A DNA stretch of 64,000 bases from Pyrocephalus nanus (lineage: Eukaryota > Chordata > Aves > Passeriformes > Tyrannidae): contig CM076275.1 of assembly GCA_038380795.1 (NCBI GenBank), forward strand, positions 4,032,501 to 4,096,500, in the 5' to 3' direction. The notes under the pieces were generated by a model that was given only the letters and a program-made list of their open reading frames with translations, was not told where the DNA came from and searched no databases. The position numbers and the translations under genes were made by a program. Position 1 is the stretch's first letter; every line of letters starts with the position of its first letter. Of this stretch, positions 47,701 through 61,112 are shown in pieces.

Positions 47701-49207
47701 GAGAATATGTATGAAAACAAAGACTAAAATTCTCTGCCAGAGGACAATCCTGACGCGTCCCCAACTTCAGTTAACCGGGACAAGCATAGTAAGGAAATAA
47801 GATTGCTGCTGAAGTTAAGAGCAGTGAGAGATCAGGGAGAAGTCCCTCAGGCCCACAGCTGGGACATCCATCACCCTCATGTGGCACCCAAGTCCCTCTC
47901 AGTGGTCCCTGCCAGCAGCCCCTGTCCAGGACCTCCTGCAGGAAACAGTGCAGAAGTTCTGCAGGAGCCTCCAAAGCAGGAGAGTTCATCTCCCACTGCT
48001 CCCTCAGCTTTTAATTGAAGCAAATTCTGTTTTTCTATGACAACCTCATTTAATCCAGTTAGCTTAACCAAAAATGATTTTGGGGCCTTCCTTTCCCTTC
48101 TTTAGGTACAGAAAAGAATAAAACTCTCCTTCAGAACTGTTCCTACAGCAGCAACCCCCTGAGCATTTAACATTTTATCAGCACAGCCCTGCATCGAAAG
48201 CCAAGCCAAGGGCAGGGCACAGCAATGGCTCAGTTCCCAGTTGCTACCAGGAACACCACAGGAAAAAAGTAAGGAGAGGAAAGCACCTTATTTTCTCACT
48301 GCATTCCAGTGCTGTCCCCTGGTCTCTCCTACACCAAGGCATATCTGTACATGACAACCATGTACCTATATCTGCCTGTCAAAGAATTGACTCTTGAGTA
48401 GTATGGAAGATACTACTTAAAATTCCAGATCAACCAGGCCCCTCACCTCTGGGAGAACTGAATTAACAGTATTTCCCAGGGGAAGGGCTTGCCCTGACTT
48501 CCTTTGGAAATTCTGGAGGTGCCCTTGTGCGAGGAAGACAGGCACAGAGAGAGTCCATGTGGAAGCCTGACTTCATAACTCTGTTTTACTCTAATCAGAA
48601 GGACCCTTCTTGATCCTCCACATGCCCTGCCTGCTTCACCAGGGCTTTTAGAATCGAAGTGAGACCTGGATTAGCATTTGTGGCACCCACCTATGTCATA
48701 TTTCTCACATTGCCACCGTGTGTTTCTGCCAAGATGTTTAAGTCCCATCTCAAAGAGGCAGCAAAACCAGAAAAGCTCTGGATAGGAATGACAAATTTTT
48801 CCCCACACAACATTATAGATAAGAAATAAGCTGTTCATTTATCGATTGTCACCACTGTAGCAATGCTAAAACTCTTTCCTTTCTGAATATCATTACCCAT
48901 GTCCTGAACAATTAACTGGTATAAAAAAAAAACAAACCACAAAATAACCAGAGCACAGTGCAGATAAGAGAAGTATCTTTGTTCAAGAGGAGCCTTAAGA
49001 AATCCAGAGAACATTAGACATATATCACACACATTCTAAATTTAAGATCCAGGGTAATTATTTTAATGTGGAACTTTCAATCACTGCTCACCCTACAGAG
49101 CTTCCCCATGGATTTGAGTTTGAGTAATGTAGCAATGACAGCACTACCACTTGTAATAGAAAGAATCATTACAGCATCATTATCAAGAAATTACTCTTGC
49201 AATTAGT

Positions 49208-49289
49208 AATAATTCCCACATTCCCAGTCAAATAAGTAACACTTTCCCCAATAATTCCCACATTCCCAGTCAAATAAGTAACACTTTCC
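49208..49289. repeat. Perfect tandem duplication, 42-bp period
   Basis: A 40-bp block starting AATAATTCCCACATTCCC occurs at 49208-49247 and again, with no difference, at 49250-49289. Only CC separates the copies. Perfect identity indicates a very recent duplication or an assembly artefact. Confidence 0.97.
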
Positions 49290-49931
49290 GTATTAATTTC
49301 ATTTTCCCTGTAAGTCCAGAGTAAGCAACTTTTCTTATCATTGTGTTTTAATACACCTGTCTGCTCCTTTGTCTAAATAGTTCCTAATCCTCTACTTTTG
49401 AAGAGTGCTGTGTCTACTCAGATAATTTCACAAGGATAGAACTACATGCTCTGTCACGTTACCAGGCAGGTAAAAAAAAAAAAAAAAAAAGAATTCCTCA
49501 TGTTTGACCTGGTTCTATAATGTACTCTAAATGGAAATCACGCCCTTCAGATGCATTTACAACAGGAGGAGATTGATAACTGAGGACAGTGTAAAACATC
49601 AGCCTGTGTGCATCCAGTTGTTTGCAGTGGCTCCTCACTACTACTGATGAGTAGCATCTCACAGGAGTGTTGCTGTATAATTACTGGGAATGCATTCCCA
49701 TTTGCACAGGTTGATCCAAAGCCTGTTCAGGTATCCAGAAGAGCAGACCAAGTTCAAAGTTAGTTCAGGGTTTCAGACAGGGTTTTTGTTTGCCTCTTTT
49801 TCTGGGCACACACATTCCTCCAGGGAATCCCAGGTAGTTGGGTGTTCCACCCCATTTTATCAGCCCCTTCATCATGGGCTACCCCTTCAGATGGAACTTC
49901 AAGGAAGAATTTAGACTTGCAAATTTTATGA
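49290..49931. other. Non-coding spacer with poly(A) run
   Basis: Contains an A19 run at 49472-49490. No gene or other repeat was recognised. Confidence 0.6.
49472..49490. repeat. Poly(A) run, 19 bp
   Basis: An uninterrupted A19 run. Confidence 0.95.
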
Positions 49932-50222
49932 TACCATAGAATCATTAAGGTTGGAAAAGACCTCCAAGATCGAGTCCAGCCATTAACCCATCACTGCCAA
50001 GGCCACCACTAAACGGTGTCTCTACATCTTTTTGAACATTTTCAGGGACTTGATGGATTCCACCATTTCCCTGGACAGCCTGTTCCGATGCCTGGCCACA
50101 GTTTCAGTGAAGGAATTTTTTTTAATATCAAAACTAAATCTCCCCTGACACAACTTGAGGCTGTTTCCTATTGTTTGTTACCCATGGGAGAAGAGGCCAA
50201 CCCCCACCTCTTCTCAGGTAAA
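49932..50222 (-). mobile_element. CR1 LINE fragment, truncated 3' end
   Basis: The plus strand reads the reverse complement of an avian CR1 3' end. Landmarks are CATAGAATCATTAAGGTTGG, AAAAGACCTCCAAGATC, CATCACTGCCAAGGCCACCA, CCTGGACAGCCTGTTCCGAT, TTCAGTGAAGGAATTTTTTT, then AACTTGAGGCTGTTTCC and GGGAGAAGAGGCCAACCCCC. About 290 bp remain, covering the terminal untranslated region and perhaps the last few codons. The reverse transcriptase and endonuclease regions are absent. The 5' truncation, at the high-coordinate end, is normal for CR1. Several substitutions against the consensus I remember suggest an old insertion. It is the strongest marker of an avian genome in the window. Confidence 0.94.
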
Positions 50223-53200
50223 TACCTGCATGAGGAATTTCTATTGCAATGAACCATTAAGGCTCTAGAGCATTTCCCCTCTCAAGACAAGAAATCTCCC
50301 TCTTACCAGTACAAAACAAGGAGGCAATACAGTGCAGAGAAAGGATGAGGGCTTTTCCTGGTACTTTCAGTGATCCCACTGGCAGAGGTTAACTCACAGA
50401 AATAGCCTGATGTTCCCTGGTTGTTTATCCTGGGCAAGGGTTTGCCAGCTCACTCAGGTGAAGTTTTTCCACCCAAAGTTCTCCTGCACCCTGCCATGCC
50501 ACATCAGTCCTACTGAAGAAACTGCTGCAGAATTCAAAACACTGCACTTCCCATGTACTGTGAGTACCCAAAATGCCTGTAGCCAGCCACCCTCCCACCT
50601 CAGGCATCAGGGAAGGCCCCATCACCCATCTGTGCTCTGTTCCTCTTGGCTGTGATGAACAGCTTTTCTCCAGGGCAGACACCTAAGGAGAAAGTGCTGA
50701 GCATAGCACTCCATTTGAGACCTTGGCTCCTTTGTACAGGGCCTAAGTGGGAGCCAAAATCTTACCTTACATACTGATGCTGAATTTCTGAAACATTTTT
50801 GTAAGTTCTAAGCACGCAGAGAGAACAAAACAAGCAACCTTATGACACAGCCTGTGAGCACGTTGGATGGATGTGCCAATCTTATGTATAATTCTATTAC
50901 ATTCCCCTTGATCCCCCAGCTTAACTCTTTGCAGAAGCCTTCCTTGGTGAGATCTTACAGCTGCTTTATATGAAAGCTGATGAATACATTCATTGTTCTT
51001 ACACAACTCCAAGGCATACAGTTTCTTAGTAAATCAGACCTTCAATACACAGAGGAAAACGCTGTAAAATAGTACAAGGCAGAGGAAGAAGTACTTGGAT
51101 TACTATCAATAATTAAATAGAAACCATTGGTTAGTAAATCTGCTGATGTTCCTGATGCAGATTTCCCCCCACTTCACTGATGTATCTCTTTATTTCAGCT
51201 CATATTCCCTTGGGACTACAGAGGGTCTCTTGAGCCACCACAACAATTCTGCTGTCATGTGCTCCAGTGTCGTGCAATCCTTTAGACACTAATCAAAAGC
51301 CAATTCAGGGGTATTTCAGGTGCCTTGCCTGCATACTGTGTGCCTTTTCCTGATCCCTGCAGCTCTCATATTAGGAAATCTCCTCACACTCAAACTAAAT
51401 TTATCTCAACTGGACTGCAAGTTTTCCACTCTAGTGCCAAGAATAGAAGTACCACAGTTGTTATGGTCCAGGGCTAGAAGAAAACCAAAGCCTGCAGGGA
51501 CAAGTAACATCTTTTATTAAATCTATTTGTAGAATGGGAAAGCACTGGGCAAACTTACAGATGCATAGGACAACAATAGAACTCTTCTCCTTCCTGCTAT
51601 CTATTCCTCTTGTATTTGTAGCCAACAATCATATTCTCTCCTTAGTTTTCATGTCACGAAGGAAAAGCCAAGCTGATTTTCCTGTGAGAGCCTCAACCTC
51701 CTGTTTTAGGATTAGAGATTCCTTGTTCTTCATATCGAGATCATCAGCCACAGTGTTCCTCTTCCAGACTGGGATGAAAATCTACCACTCTGCTCTTTCA
51801 AACAGTGTCCAAGAGACAGCCCAGGGCCCACCAGGAGAATTCTACCTGGAGGAACCAGAATTTCCAGCATCCTCCGAAATGATTATTTTTTTTTCACATT
51901 CTTTTTGCACAGTCTTATCACAAAGGAAAACCATGACATGTTTACATTAACAATTCTAATATCAGTAACAGATGTGTATTGTTTGAGCCTGGGTGATGAT
52001 TTCCATTGCACGATACTTAAAACAGCCCTGAGTGATTTGCTTCTGCTTCTTAATAGTATTCATAATTAGAGATCCACTTCTTGCCTCTCTCATTGTGAAA
52101 AACAATGTTTCCCAGCTTTAGCATTGATGGGAAGGGGTGGTGAAGGGCCTGTCACAAAAGTGATTAATGAAACAAGTAGGGATTCTGCCCCCACATCACT
52201 TCTACAAATGAATATGTAGCTTCCTTCATAGGAAGTTTTCATTCCTGGATGATTCTAACTCATTGTGCTCTGTAAAGCCCTGAGGTCAGGTAAGTTTTTT
52301 TTGCTGCAAGTGAATGAAAAAAACTTGGCATTCCTCCAGTCATAGTAAAATGAAAAACACTGAGATCTCTCAGAGCAATTTGTTCTAGCAGAGTGCTCAG
52401 GCTGTGGGACTCGAGCACAATCCTGCAAGTCAAAGCTCTGCAAACAAAGCCCTGCATTTATAGCAGATCTCCTCCTCCCCAGGTTGCAGTTCTGGCTCAC
52501 AAGAGTCATACAAGGACCCAGCTCTGCTATGAGATGCTCCTGTTTCCTCCTCCTGTGCAGGGCAGTAGTGTTCATGGCACCACCTTCCCCAGAATCCCAG
52601 AACCCAGGTGGAAGGAAGATGGAGACTCTGCTTTGGAAGCTTCTCCTTTTTTAAAAAAAAAAAACCACAAGCAAAGGAAGCCCTCACCCAAAGGAGTGTG
52701 AAACAGTGACCTCAGTGTCCACCGATTTTTGCACAAGAACAAGTTGAACTCGCCTGCCCCAAAGCTCAAGCTAATAAATCTCATTATGAAGCACTTGGTT
52801 TCCTGCAGTCATAGGAAGCCATCACTGCTCTGCAATTGCTTTTTAGAGCTCCAGCACTGGGGGGAAGGGGCTGAGAAGGGTTGGAGACTGTTGTCATATT
52901 TGTGTTGCAAGTATTTTGTTTACAGGGGCAATCACTACGCTCAGCAGGCCAGGTACGGTGTAAAGATCATAAGAATTTGCCATGAATTAAAAATGAACAA
53001 TAGTTAAAGATGCCATTTTCCTACTCTCTCAGCAGCATGCAGCACAGCAAGGTAACTTTTCAAAGAAAGCCTCATCAGTTCTGACACTTCATAAAATGCA
53101 GAGCATGACCCCCTCAGCATTTACATAGTTCACTGATCAATTAGGATGCAGCACTAAACAGCAGTGCTTGGATCACAGATATTCTCCACCTTGGCCCTCT

Positions 53201-53644
53201 TTGACCTCCTCACGCAGTAATGAATTTTCTCCCTGCTTGCCCTGCAGAATGGATCAACCTTAATTATCCCTCAAAAGACCAGCGTTGACCCAAATTTATT
53301 AGAAAATTGAGGGACTGTCATACTAAACTAGAAGTCTGATGTCACAGAGTTGGCTCCCAGCACAGTTACACTTCTCTGCAGCCAGGACTGCAGGGTGAGG
53401 CTCTCTCAGAATGAAATGCAGCCTCGCAGGGGACCAACAACCCAACACTGTCAGCAGTTTGCTCTTCTCCTCTGTCTGCTGTGGGGTCCCAGCATCCTTC
53501 AAAGTCCAACCAGTTCTCAGGTCTTGTTAGAGCTGCTGAGTGTCATTAAAGTGAAAAAACAGCACCTACAAAAATCAACCTTCCTGGACAACAGGATGTG
53601 TCCACAGGCACAGTGCACTCATGGAATGGGAGCCTGAGGACCAC
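50223..53644. other. Non-coding stretch, no gene recognised
   Basis: No supported exon, RNA gene or repeat. A 138-codon frame at 51534-51950 and frames near 52393-52701 are unremarkable. Short T and A runs occur near 51887 and 52654. Confidence 0.6.
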
Positions 53645-53740
53645 AGCACTGGTTTGGTACTGGGAGACCAGGGCTCAAAAGAGACCTTGAACAAGTCATT
53701 CACGTCCTCTGTAAGACAAAAGCTGAGATGATCTTCACCA
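53645..53740 (+). mobile_element. MIR-like core-SINE relic
   Basis: AGCACTGGTTTGGTACTGGG, AGACCAGGGCTC, GAGACCTTGAACAAGTCATTC and CCTCTGTAAGACAAAAGCTGAGATGATC follow the order of a MIR-type core (AGACCTGGGTTC... GACCTTGGGCAAGTCACTTAAC... CTGTAAAATGGGGATGATA). The tRNA-like head is missing and the middle is shortened. Confidence 0.55.
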
Positions 53741-56700
53741 GCTGCTCCGTTCCAAAATCTAATCTTATATTAATTAAAGCCAGTGGCTACAAGGATATTT
53801 CCATGTGCAGCTCCCACCAATGTGAGTGTGTTAGACCTAGTTTGCAAGACTCTATTAAGTATATAGGTAGGCTCCAGACAAGGGAAGTTAATTAAAACCC
53901 AATCATAAATCACTGTAATTAGAAATAAAATAAATGTGAGAAATAGCCATAATGAGAGAGCTCTTCATGAATACAGAAGAGACAAATTGTGCAACTGGGT
54001 CGCAGCACAGAGAGATCCTGAACTACCCCATGAAACACATTTTCCAATATTCAAGTTACAGATGAGGTTTTTTGGAAGCATAAAAGCCTCTGTGGGATTT
54101 CCTTCCATTTTTGGGTGCAATGCCTGTCCTCATACATGCCCTGAGCAGTAGCAGCTTATAAATATAACCAGGATGGGTTGATGCCCATACAACCATTCTA
54201 TTTTAAGGATTAGATTTTCCAGGGCACTGCTGGGACTGAGAGTCAAGCTGGAGGATGGAGGCAGCTGCACAGCAGCAGATCTGTGGTACAGCAGAACTTC
54301 TTTCTTGGAGTCCTATGGTGGTAGATAATGTCTAAACATGTTTGCCTCTGTGTCTTCTTCCTCAAGAACCTGCAGTTTCAGCGGAGATAAATCTTGGAAA
54401 ATACTGGAAACTGCCCTAATGGGAACTCATAGACTGCAGCAATGCAGATGTACAGCCCAGCAGCTCTGAAATGCTGACAGCTTTAAAGCAACTATATAGC
54501 ACATATCAGCAATCCCTGAAGATCTGTGAACTACCAGATCTACCCTTTTAGACAAGGACCTACTTGGAGTCAAACTGCAAAAGATTCAAAAGTGTTTTTC
54601 CCAAGCTCTAATTCAGTCTTCGTTAGTGATTGTTTTACAGTGGAAGTAATGGAGCAGGAAAATGATGTACTTAATAAACCAAGTAGCTAACTTAAAGTAG
54701 CTATTTAAATTCATGTGCTCCAACTCTAATAGAATTTGTTTCTTTTTTTTATTTTTGTCAGCTTCTTTCCTGGGGTGTATCAGTGTAATGTCCAGGGGGG
54801 TGATACCCGCTTCCATCAGATAAGAACATTTAATGATATTATCTGCTTGCCTGGAGGAGCTGGCTAAAAAATCTGACTCCCACGGGTCATTCCAGTCTGG
54901 AGAAATAATTAATGGCGAAGTCTGAAATGTTTGACACAATCCTGTTTGCTTTCAAATTATGTCCAAAGCCTTGTTTCGCTTCACACACCGGGAACGAAGC
55001 AGCAGGAGAGAGCTCCAAGTCCTTTTTTAGCCAGCAAAAAGCTGCATTCAGCATTTTCTCAAGGCTGTGCTGCCAGTGCTCGTCTCAGGCTGCTTACGCA
55101 GATGATCTGATGCTGTTCTGCCAGGACACAGAACAGTGTCTTGTGAAGCCCCTGCAACTCCCCTGACTGGTGACTTCAGCTGGTGGATTTGGTGGATAGA
55201 CACTTTGACATACAAAAGGGACATCAGGTAGTTGCTGTATTTTTCCAAAATGCAGCTATTTCCAAAATGCAGTAACAGAGTGTTACTGCGAGCAGGCAAT
55301 TACCAGATTTCATGCAACACAGAACAATATAAATTACACTTTATAGCCCACTGCAAGAACAAGCACAGCCACAATCCTGAGTGGCTTTCAGGTCACTGAA
55401 GTGCTTTGGGGTGTGGGCAAGTATCAGGAACGTTGCTGTAACACTAAGATTGGACCTGTCTCTGCAGCCCCAGATCTGATCCCACTTACTCCCCTTGCCC
55501 TGATCTGACCCCAGAGCAAGGAGTTTCACTGCAGCCCTGTTAGCTAAAAGGCCAATATTTTGGCATGGTAACCAGCTCTCTGAGGCTGTCTCACACAAAC
55601 AGATTCAAGGCACCCAGCTGCCTGGCACCAAAATACAGGCAGCTCAAAAGCACTGCATGGCATGTACTGCTTCTTTGTGTTCAGCCCTGCTCTTCTCTTG
55701 ACACAAAGTGCTTCAAGGTTCAAACCTTGTCGCTGCCTTTATTTATTTATATACTTTTCTACTGTCATCATGCATTGCCACCATCCCACTTCCATTATCT
55801 CCCACATGCTGAGGCAGCATCCCACTGTTTTATTGCTTGTTCCCGGACTGTGGACTGTATCTCTCAAACATGCACTCAAGTCAACCTTGCACGAGTCTGC
55901 GCTGCCCTGTGCAAGTTTGTTCAGGGCCACACCACCCCTCACCACTGTGTTTTGCACATGGAAGACATTTGCATTCAGACAAGTCCCTAAAAGCCCTTTT
56001 TGCAATTTGTTATAGGAGCCATCACTGGAAAGGTGGTGTGAATCAATGTGCTAAGGGTGGCATATATTGATTTCCCTCTGAGGTTTATTTGAAGCATGGC
56101 TAAAAGACCTAATATTAAGAGGCAATAAACTGAGCCATCTTGCCATTCAGGGGCAGCTTGTAGAGGGTTATGTGGGTGCAGGGGATTTGCAGCAAAACAG
56201 GCACAGTGCTACCTGCAGCCAGGGCATGAGACAAACACCCCAAATTCCAGGAAAGATCCAGGAGCAGAAAAGGATTAGACCCTGCACTAGGAGCATCTCC
56301 ACACAGCAATGGGCTACACACCAGAGGAAATGAGGTGACTCTTACTGTTTAAATATCTCCTTTGTTATGTTTTCACAGGGGAAGAGCTTCTCTGTGACTG
56401 CTCCAGCCACCCTGACACTGCCAGCCCTGCCCATGGCTCCCAGACCCAGGACATGTCCCCATGCAAGGAGGGAAGAAGGGGATGGGCACAGCCCAGCCAG
56501 CCCTGCTGAGCCTGACATCGATGGGGTTCTGAGGGCACAGTGGGGAGCAAGGGCAGGACAGGGCATCCAACCCTGCCAGGGGGGCACTGTCACAGTGAAG
56601 GGGTCTCCTCCTGGTCCCCAGGCAGAGGGGACAGCCATGAGTCCCTCAGAGTGACTCACACCTCAGTACTGTGACTGCAGGGAAGGCCCTCCCTTGTGCA

Positions 56701-59700
56701 GGAAAAACACCTTTTTGTTGTTTTATCTCCATTTTGCTTTACTCAGGAGTGAGCCAGTGCCTTCCTCCTGAAGGCAGCTGTTACAGCAGATAAGGCTGAG
56801 CAGAAGTGGCAATAGGGGAGTTACCACAGGTAAAGCCAGAGATGCCTTATCCATGAGAACACACAAATCTCCTCTGTTCTCTCCATCACATCAGTCTCCT
56901 TAGTTCCAAGGATGTCTCCTGCCAATTCAGGGCCCCTTTCCAAGCTTGGTGGCTCAGCCTGAGCACAATGAGAGGTCACCCACCATGAGGACAGGGATGT
57001 GCCAGAAACACCAGCACGGGCCAGCAGCAGGACTGGGGCAAAACCTCTCCCAGCCCCTTAGATGGAGTAGTCCTCTTTCCCCTAAAACTTTCCTTTTTAA
57101 AGGGAAAATGGAATTGTGTCCGTTGTTTACTCAGTCCTGGAGGAAATGCTTGCAGGGTACGCCTCCCTGTGTCAAGATGGATGTGCCATGGCCTCTCAGC
57201 GAGCCACAAAAGCAAAGAAAACCAGCTCCAAGATCAGCACAGGGGACACCCTTCAACTGCTCCACAGGGAGGCAGAAACTCTGCTAGTGGCTGAAACACT
57301 TTAGGCCGTGCAAATGTGGGGTTTAGTCTGTTATTTCAGGAAATTAATATCCACTGAGTTTTGCAGTTTCCCTCCTGCTCCGTGGGCCCTGTGATGGTCA
57401 TTTGTCACTGCTGCTCAGAAGAAAGGTGATTTTCAGGAGGGCAATGAGGCATTCGACAACTTCCCAGTTAAGTGTGGAAACATCACACTCTGTCACATAA
57501 TAACGCTGTAAGCAGCAACACCTCTCAGACAGAGCTGTACAGTCACACCTCTAGCTAGTGATGAAATCTCCTTTTGTTAGGCTAAAGAAAAAGCTCAGGG
57601 AGGATATTCTCCAGAGCAGGAAAACACATGAATAAGCAGGAGATGATTAGACACTCAGTCGCACAGACAACATGCAAATAAATCGGTGAGGAAATCAGAA
57701 ACCCCTTAATAGAGTGAGTCCCTCAGCCCACCCTCCCTGCAATGGTTCAGCCTTAGGTCACTCTCTGGTGATATTATTGCCTTGCCAGTTTGATAATCCT
57801 TCTTTCCACGCACCCCAATTTACATAAGTGTATAGACAAACCCAACGACATTTGCTACAAACTTTCCCATAGCCTGTATTGAATTAGATGTTCTCCCTAG
57901 GCAGTCCAGGCCCCTGTGTTGAAATCCTGCAGCATTTCCTCACAGAGCAGCTGAGTCCTGCCTGGCATAACCTGCAGGTGTTTATATAGTGCAAGAAATA
58001 GGCTGCAATAAAAACAGTGCCCTTTTGACCTTACTGGGTAAAGGGATTGCAAAGAAATTTATAAATATTCTTTATTTCAGGAGCCATTAATTTAATAGTG
58101 ACCAATCTCCTTGCCAGTTAAAGAGAACAGCAGCATGGGAACACAACTTTCCTTTCCACCTCCCAACCCTCTCAAGTCTGCTGCTCTCCCATTTTCCCAT
58201 CTAAATTCCTCCATCACAAGCAAGGTTTAATTCAGAGGTCAGTGGGAAGAGACAACAAGGTATATGTTCCAGTAGGAGTCAATGAACTTAACACCTTGGC
58301 TCCAGTGGAGAGTGAAATCTAAAAGGAGGTGCAGCCTCCTTCAGTCAACACTTCCTTATCACAGCTTGTCTGTCTAGATATATCCTGCTCTTCTGGCTCC
58401 TCATACAGAAAATACTCCTGCTCAGGTACAGTTTTGTGGTTATGTGGGAGTAATTGTTATACATGTGGGTGTCAACCAAGGGGCAACAAAACTGGTTTAA
58501 TTAGCACACCGAGGACTCTGGCAGGAGGTGCAGGTGACACCGGTTTTGGCTTAGTTCTGAAGTCACCATTGTCATCTCCACCACAGTTTACTACGTTTTC
58601 ACCCTAGCCAGCCAACTCTTCCCAATTAAGAATGGATAAAATACAGGGCTTATTTCCATGTGCAGTTACAGATCTCCTTTTGCAAAGCTCCCAAATTACA
58701 GCCATTTTCCTTCCACATTTACCTGTGCCTTCACAGGCACTGCACTGGCAAAGGGCTAAAGTCTGAGGCAAAGTTTGAAGTTTGTGATAAAAAATCCCAT
58801 TTGTAGCACAGCTGAGAAGAGATGCAGAGACACCATGAATCTCTCATGCCAGTTTTCTACTTCAGGTTTCTGACATTCTGTCTATAAGGTTGAGGTGTGA
58901 AAGCCACCTGAGGGCAGCCAGTATTTTGCATGGCTTTTGCTGATTCTGGATGCCTCCAGAAGAGATCTGGTCCAACTTTATGACCAGGTCTTGTGAACAG
59001 GCAGGTTGAAAGATGGAAAGAAAAAAACCAAAGCCTATCAATAATAACAGTAGCTGCCTGGAGGAATTAAGTGGCTGTATCTTCAGATTTGAAGCCAGAG
59101 GAGAACATTTGTGAAGATCTTGAGGGAGGAACGTTGTATTTTACACATCCATGTTTAATGAGTTAAAGATTTAGCTACCTGATCTGGTTTGTTCCCCTAA
59201 CATCCACTTACACAAAAGTGGTCCTGCAGCACATGAATGCCTTCTGCACTCGGTTTTTAATCTGGATCCTTACAACAACTGAGAACCTGAAAGAAGGAAA
59301 GGCAGGAATAGAATATGTTGGACTTGTATTCCCATTTGCAGAAATTTGTTATAGCTCCTTTCATTTCAGCAAAAGCTGGATAGGGTTCAGAACCACCAGT
59401 TCAAACTGGGACAGTGCAGGTACTTCACTGGAGCTGGCACAGCAGAAGCATCAGATTTCCAGCTGAACACATCCTTAAGTGTGATAGCAAGGTGAGTATC
59501 GTTAGAGAACTCCATGAGAAGGGAATCCATCCCTCTAATCTCAGACATCTGTAGAAGTGACATCTTTTTTTGCCCAGGGCAATATTACGGGTTGTCTCAA
59601 TTTTTATCTGTTCGCACTCTGAGTGAGGTTTGTCACATTTCCAGCTGTTTAGAACATCACATCTCACACTGAAATAGCCATGAAACAAGACAGTGTTTGT

Positions 59701-59899
59701 AATAATTTAAAACAGTCACTTACCCCTAAGCAACTCATTTGTCTCCAACCAGAACACCAGAGTAATAACTGGGATTAAAGATAGAGCAGTCAAGACAAAA
59801 AAAAGGTAAATCAATCACTACATTAGGATATTTGAAGAATCATTTGCATGCACTCACAAAGTATGATACTTGCTATTAAGCTCAGCTGTAGCAGAGGCA
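53741..59899. other. Non-coding stretch, no gene recognised
   Basis: Includes a 17-bp tandem pair (55242-55272) and a GC-rich but CpG-poor patch at 56360-56660, which creates overlapping open frames on both strands. A minus-strand frame at 54613-54939 is protein-like in composition but lacks splice support. No transposon was identified. Confidence 0.55.
55242..55272. repeat. Tandem pair of a 17-bp unit
   Basis: TTTCCAAAATGCAG occurs at 55242-55255 and 55259-55272, exact over 14 bp with 17-bp spacing. Confidence 0.92.
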
Positions 59900-60135
59900 C
59901 AAATTCATAAATATTCATCAAATAACCTTTTAGCAAAACTCCTCGACTACGATGGTGGCCAGCTACTGAATTCAATCTAATTGAAAATCTGAGAAGTAAT
60001 GAAATGATTGCATGTCTGTCTCTTCATTAAATCAGTGTGCAAATTTGCATAGATTAATTTGCGTCAAATTAATAGCTCCACTCCTGGCTCAGAGCCAAGA
60101 GGACTTATGATCAATCTATAGTTTTAATTCAATTC
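59900..60135. promoter_or_regulatory. POU/homeodomain-rich AT block, possible conserved enhancer
   Basis: GCAAATTTGCATAGATTAAT carries an octamer core (ATTTGCAT) on one strand overlapping ATTTGC on the other. It is followed by TTTGCGTCAAATTAATAG, and preceded by CATAAATATTCATC and TTCAATCTAATTGAAAATC. No repeat or coding character. Such overlapping POU and homeodomain motifs are typical of vertebrate developmental or neural enhancers. Conservation is untested. Confidence 0.35.
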
Positions 60136-60744
60136 TGCACTCCAAAAATGTTGGGTGGTTTTTGCTTTTTCAGAGACAGAAAAATCAGAGCTGAATATGA
60201 TTTTCACCACTTCTGTCATTTCTCCCCATTTCTTGTGTTATGATGATTAATTATAATAAAACGTGCACATGATTTAAAAAAGCAAAAAAAGAAACATGCA
60301 GTCTCAGCAATGGAGAACTGAGGCCTGGTTTGCCTCTCTGGAAGTTAAGTCACATTGGGAGGCTCGAATCCTCAGCTACACTGAATTCAAACACAGGGTG
60401 GTGAATGTCTGGGGTTGAACAGACAACTCATGGGCTGTTTTGTGGCCCAGAGCAGCTCCCAAGACTGGTGGGACCCTGTGTATTTTAGCACAGCCCTGCC
60501 TGTCCTTCATCAGATCCCCAACCCATCAGGCTCAGTCTTACCACAGGATGCAGGATTTGCTGTACCTCTGCAACTTCTCCATCCCCACAAGGTTTTAAAT
60601 CTGTTTAAACACTCTGATATTCCATGTGCTGAGCTCTGTCAGGAAAACAATGATTCCTTCAGCCTTCAGTTATTTGAAGTTAATAACGGGGATAGACAGT
60701 GCACACATTTACATTGTCAGCTTGTTTGTATTTTTTTAACCCAC

Positions 60745-60766
60745 TTTTTTTTTTTTTTTTTTTTTT
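60745..60766. repeat. Poly(T) run, 22 bp (minus-strand poly(A))
   Basis: An uninterrupted T22 run. On the minus strand it is an A22 run preceded about 20 nt upstream by ATTAAA, the spacing of a polyadenylation signal. This is compatible with the tail of a minus-strand retrocopy whose body I could not recognise. Confidence 0.9.
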
Positions 60767-61112
60767 AAAGAACAACAATCAGGCTTTAATTCAGGACATT
60801 TGATTAATCAAACTCAGACCATCTGCTGCAGCCCTGTCTCCTGCTGATCTGCATTGCCTGAAGTCAGTGACATGATTCAGGGCTGCAGTCTCACACTGTC
60901 TCTTCCCTGTCAGCTGTTTTACTGCAAATCTGCTCCTTTCTTCCAACACACAGTGATTGGGCTTTGTTTACTGTGATGACCATTTAGGATAGCCATAGTG
61001 CTAGACAATCTGTATCAAAATACAGGACATGTGCAAACGCTGTCATTATACAACAAGTTGTTATATCTGAGTGAAAATAGTATGGACCAAGGAAATCATA
61101 GTAACCCAAAGA

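Larger units (their letters stand above)
42986..49207. other. Non-coding stretch, no gene recognised
   Basis: No supported exon or RNA gene. Contains two short hairpins (44742-44769 and 45671-45723), simple runs near 47239-47281 and an AT-rich possible regulatory block at 47560-47700. The open frames at 43274-43528 and 47771-48071 have no recognisable features. Confidence 0.55.

Noticed and set aside
54613..54939. 108-codon minus-strand frame with protein-like composition
   Set aside because: No splice sites or homology I can recognise. It includes a run of lysines from the T8 tract.
54912..55166. AYADDLMLF peptide resembling a reverse transcriptase active-site motif
   Set aside because: Only this short motif fits. 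The surrounding residues do not resemble CR1, L1, RTE or R2 reverse transcriptase, so chance is more likely than a LINE relic.
56342..56659. Overlapping open frames on both strands in a GC-rich patch
   Set aside because: The patch is GC-rich but CpG-poor. Frames overlap on three or more reading frames and give Pro/Gly/Ala-rich products, which indicates composition and not coding.
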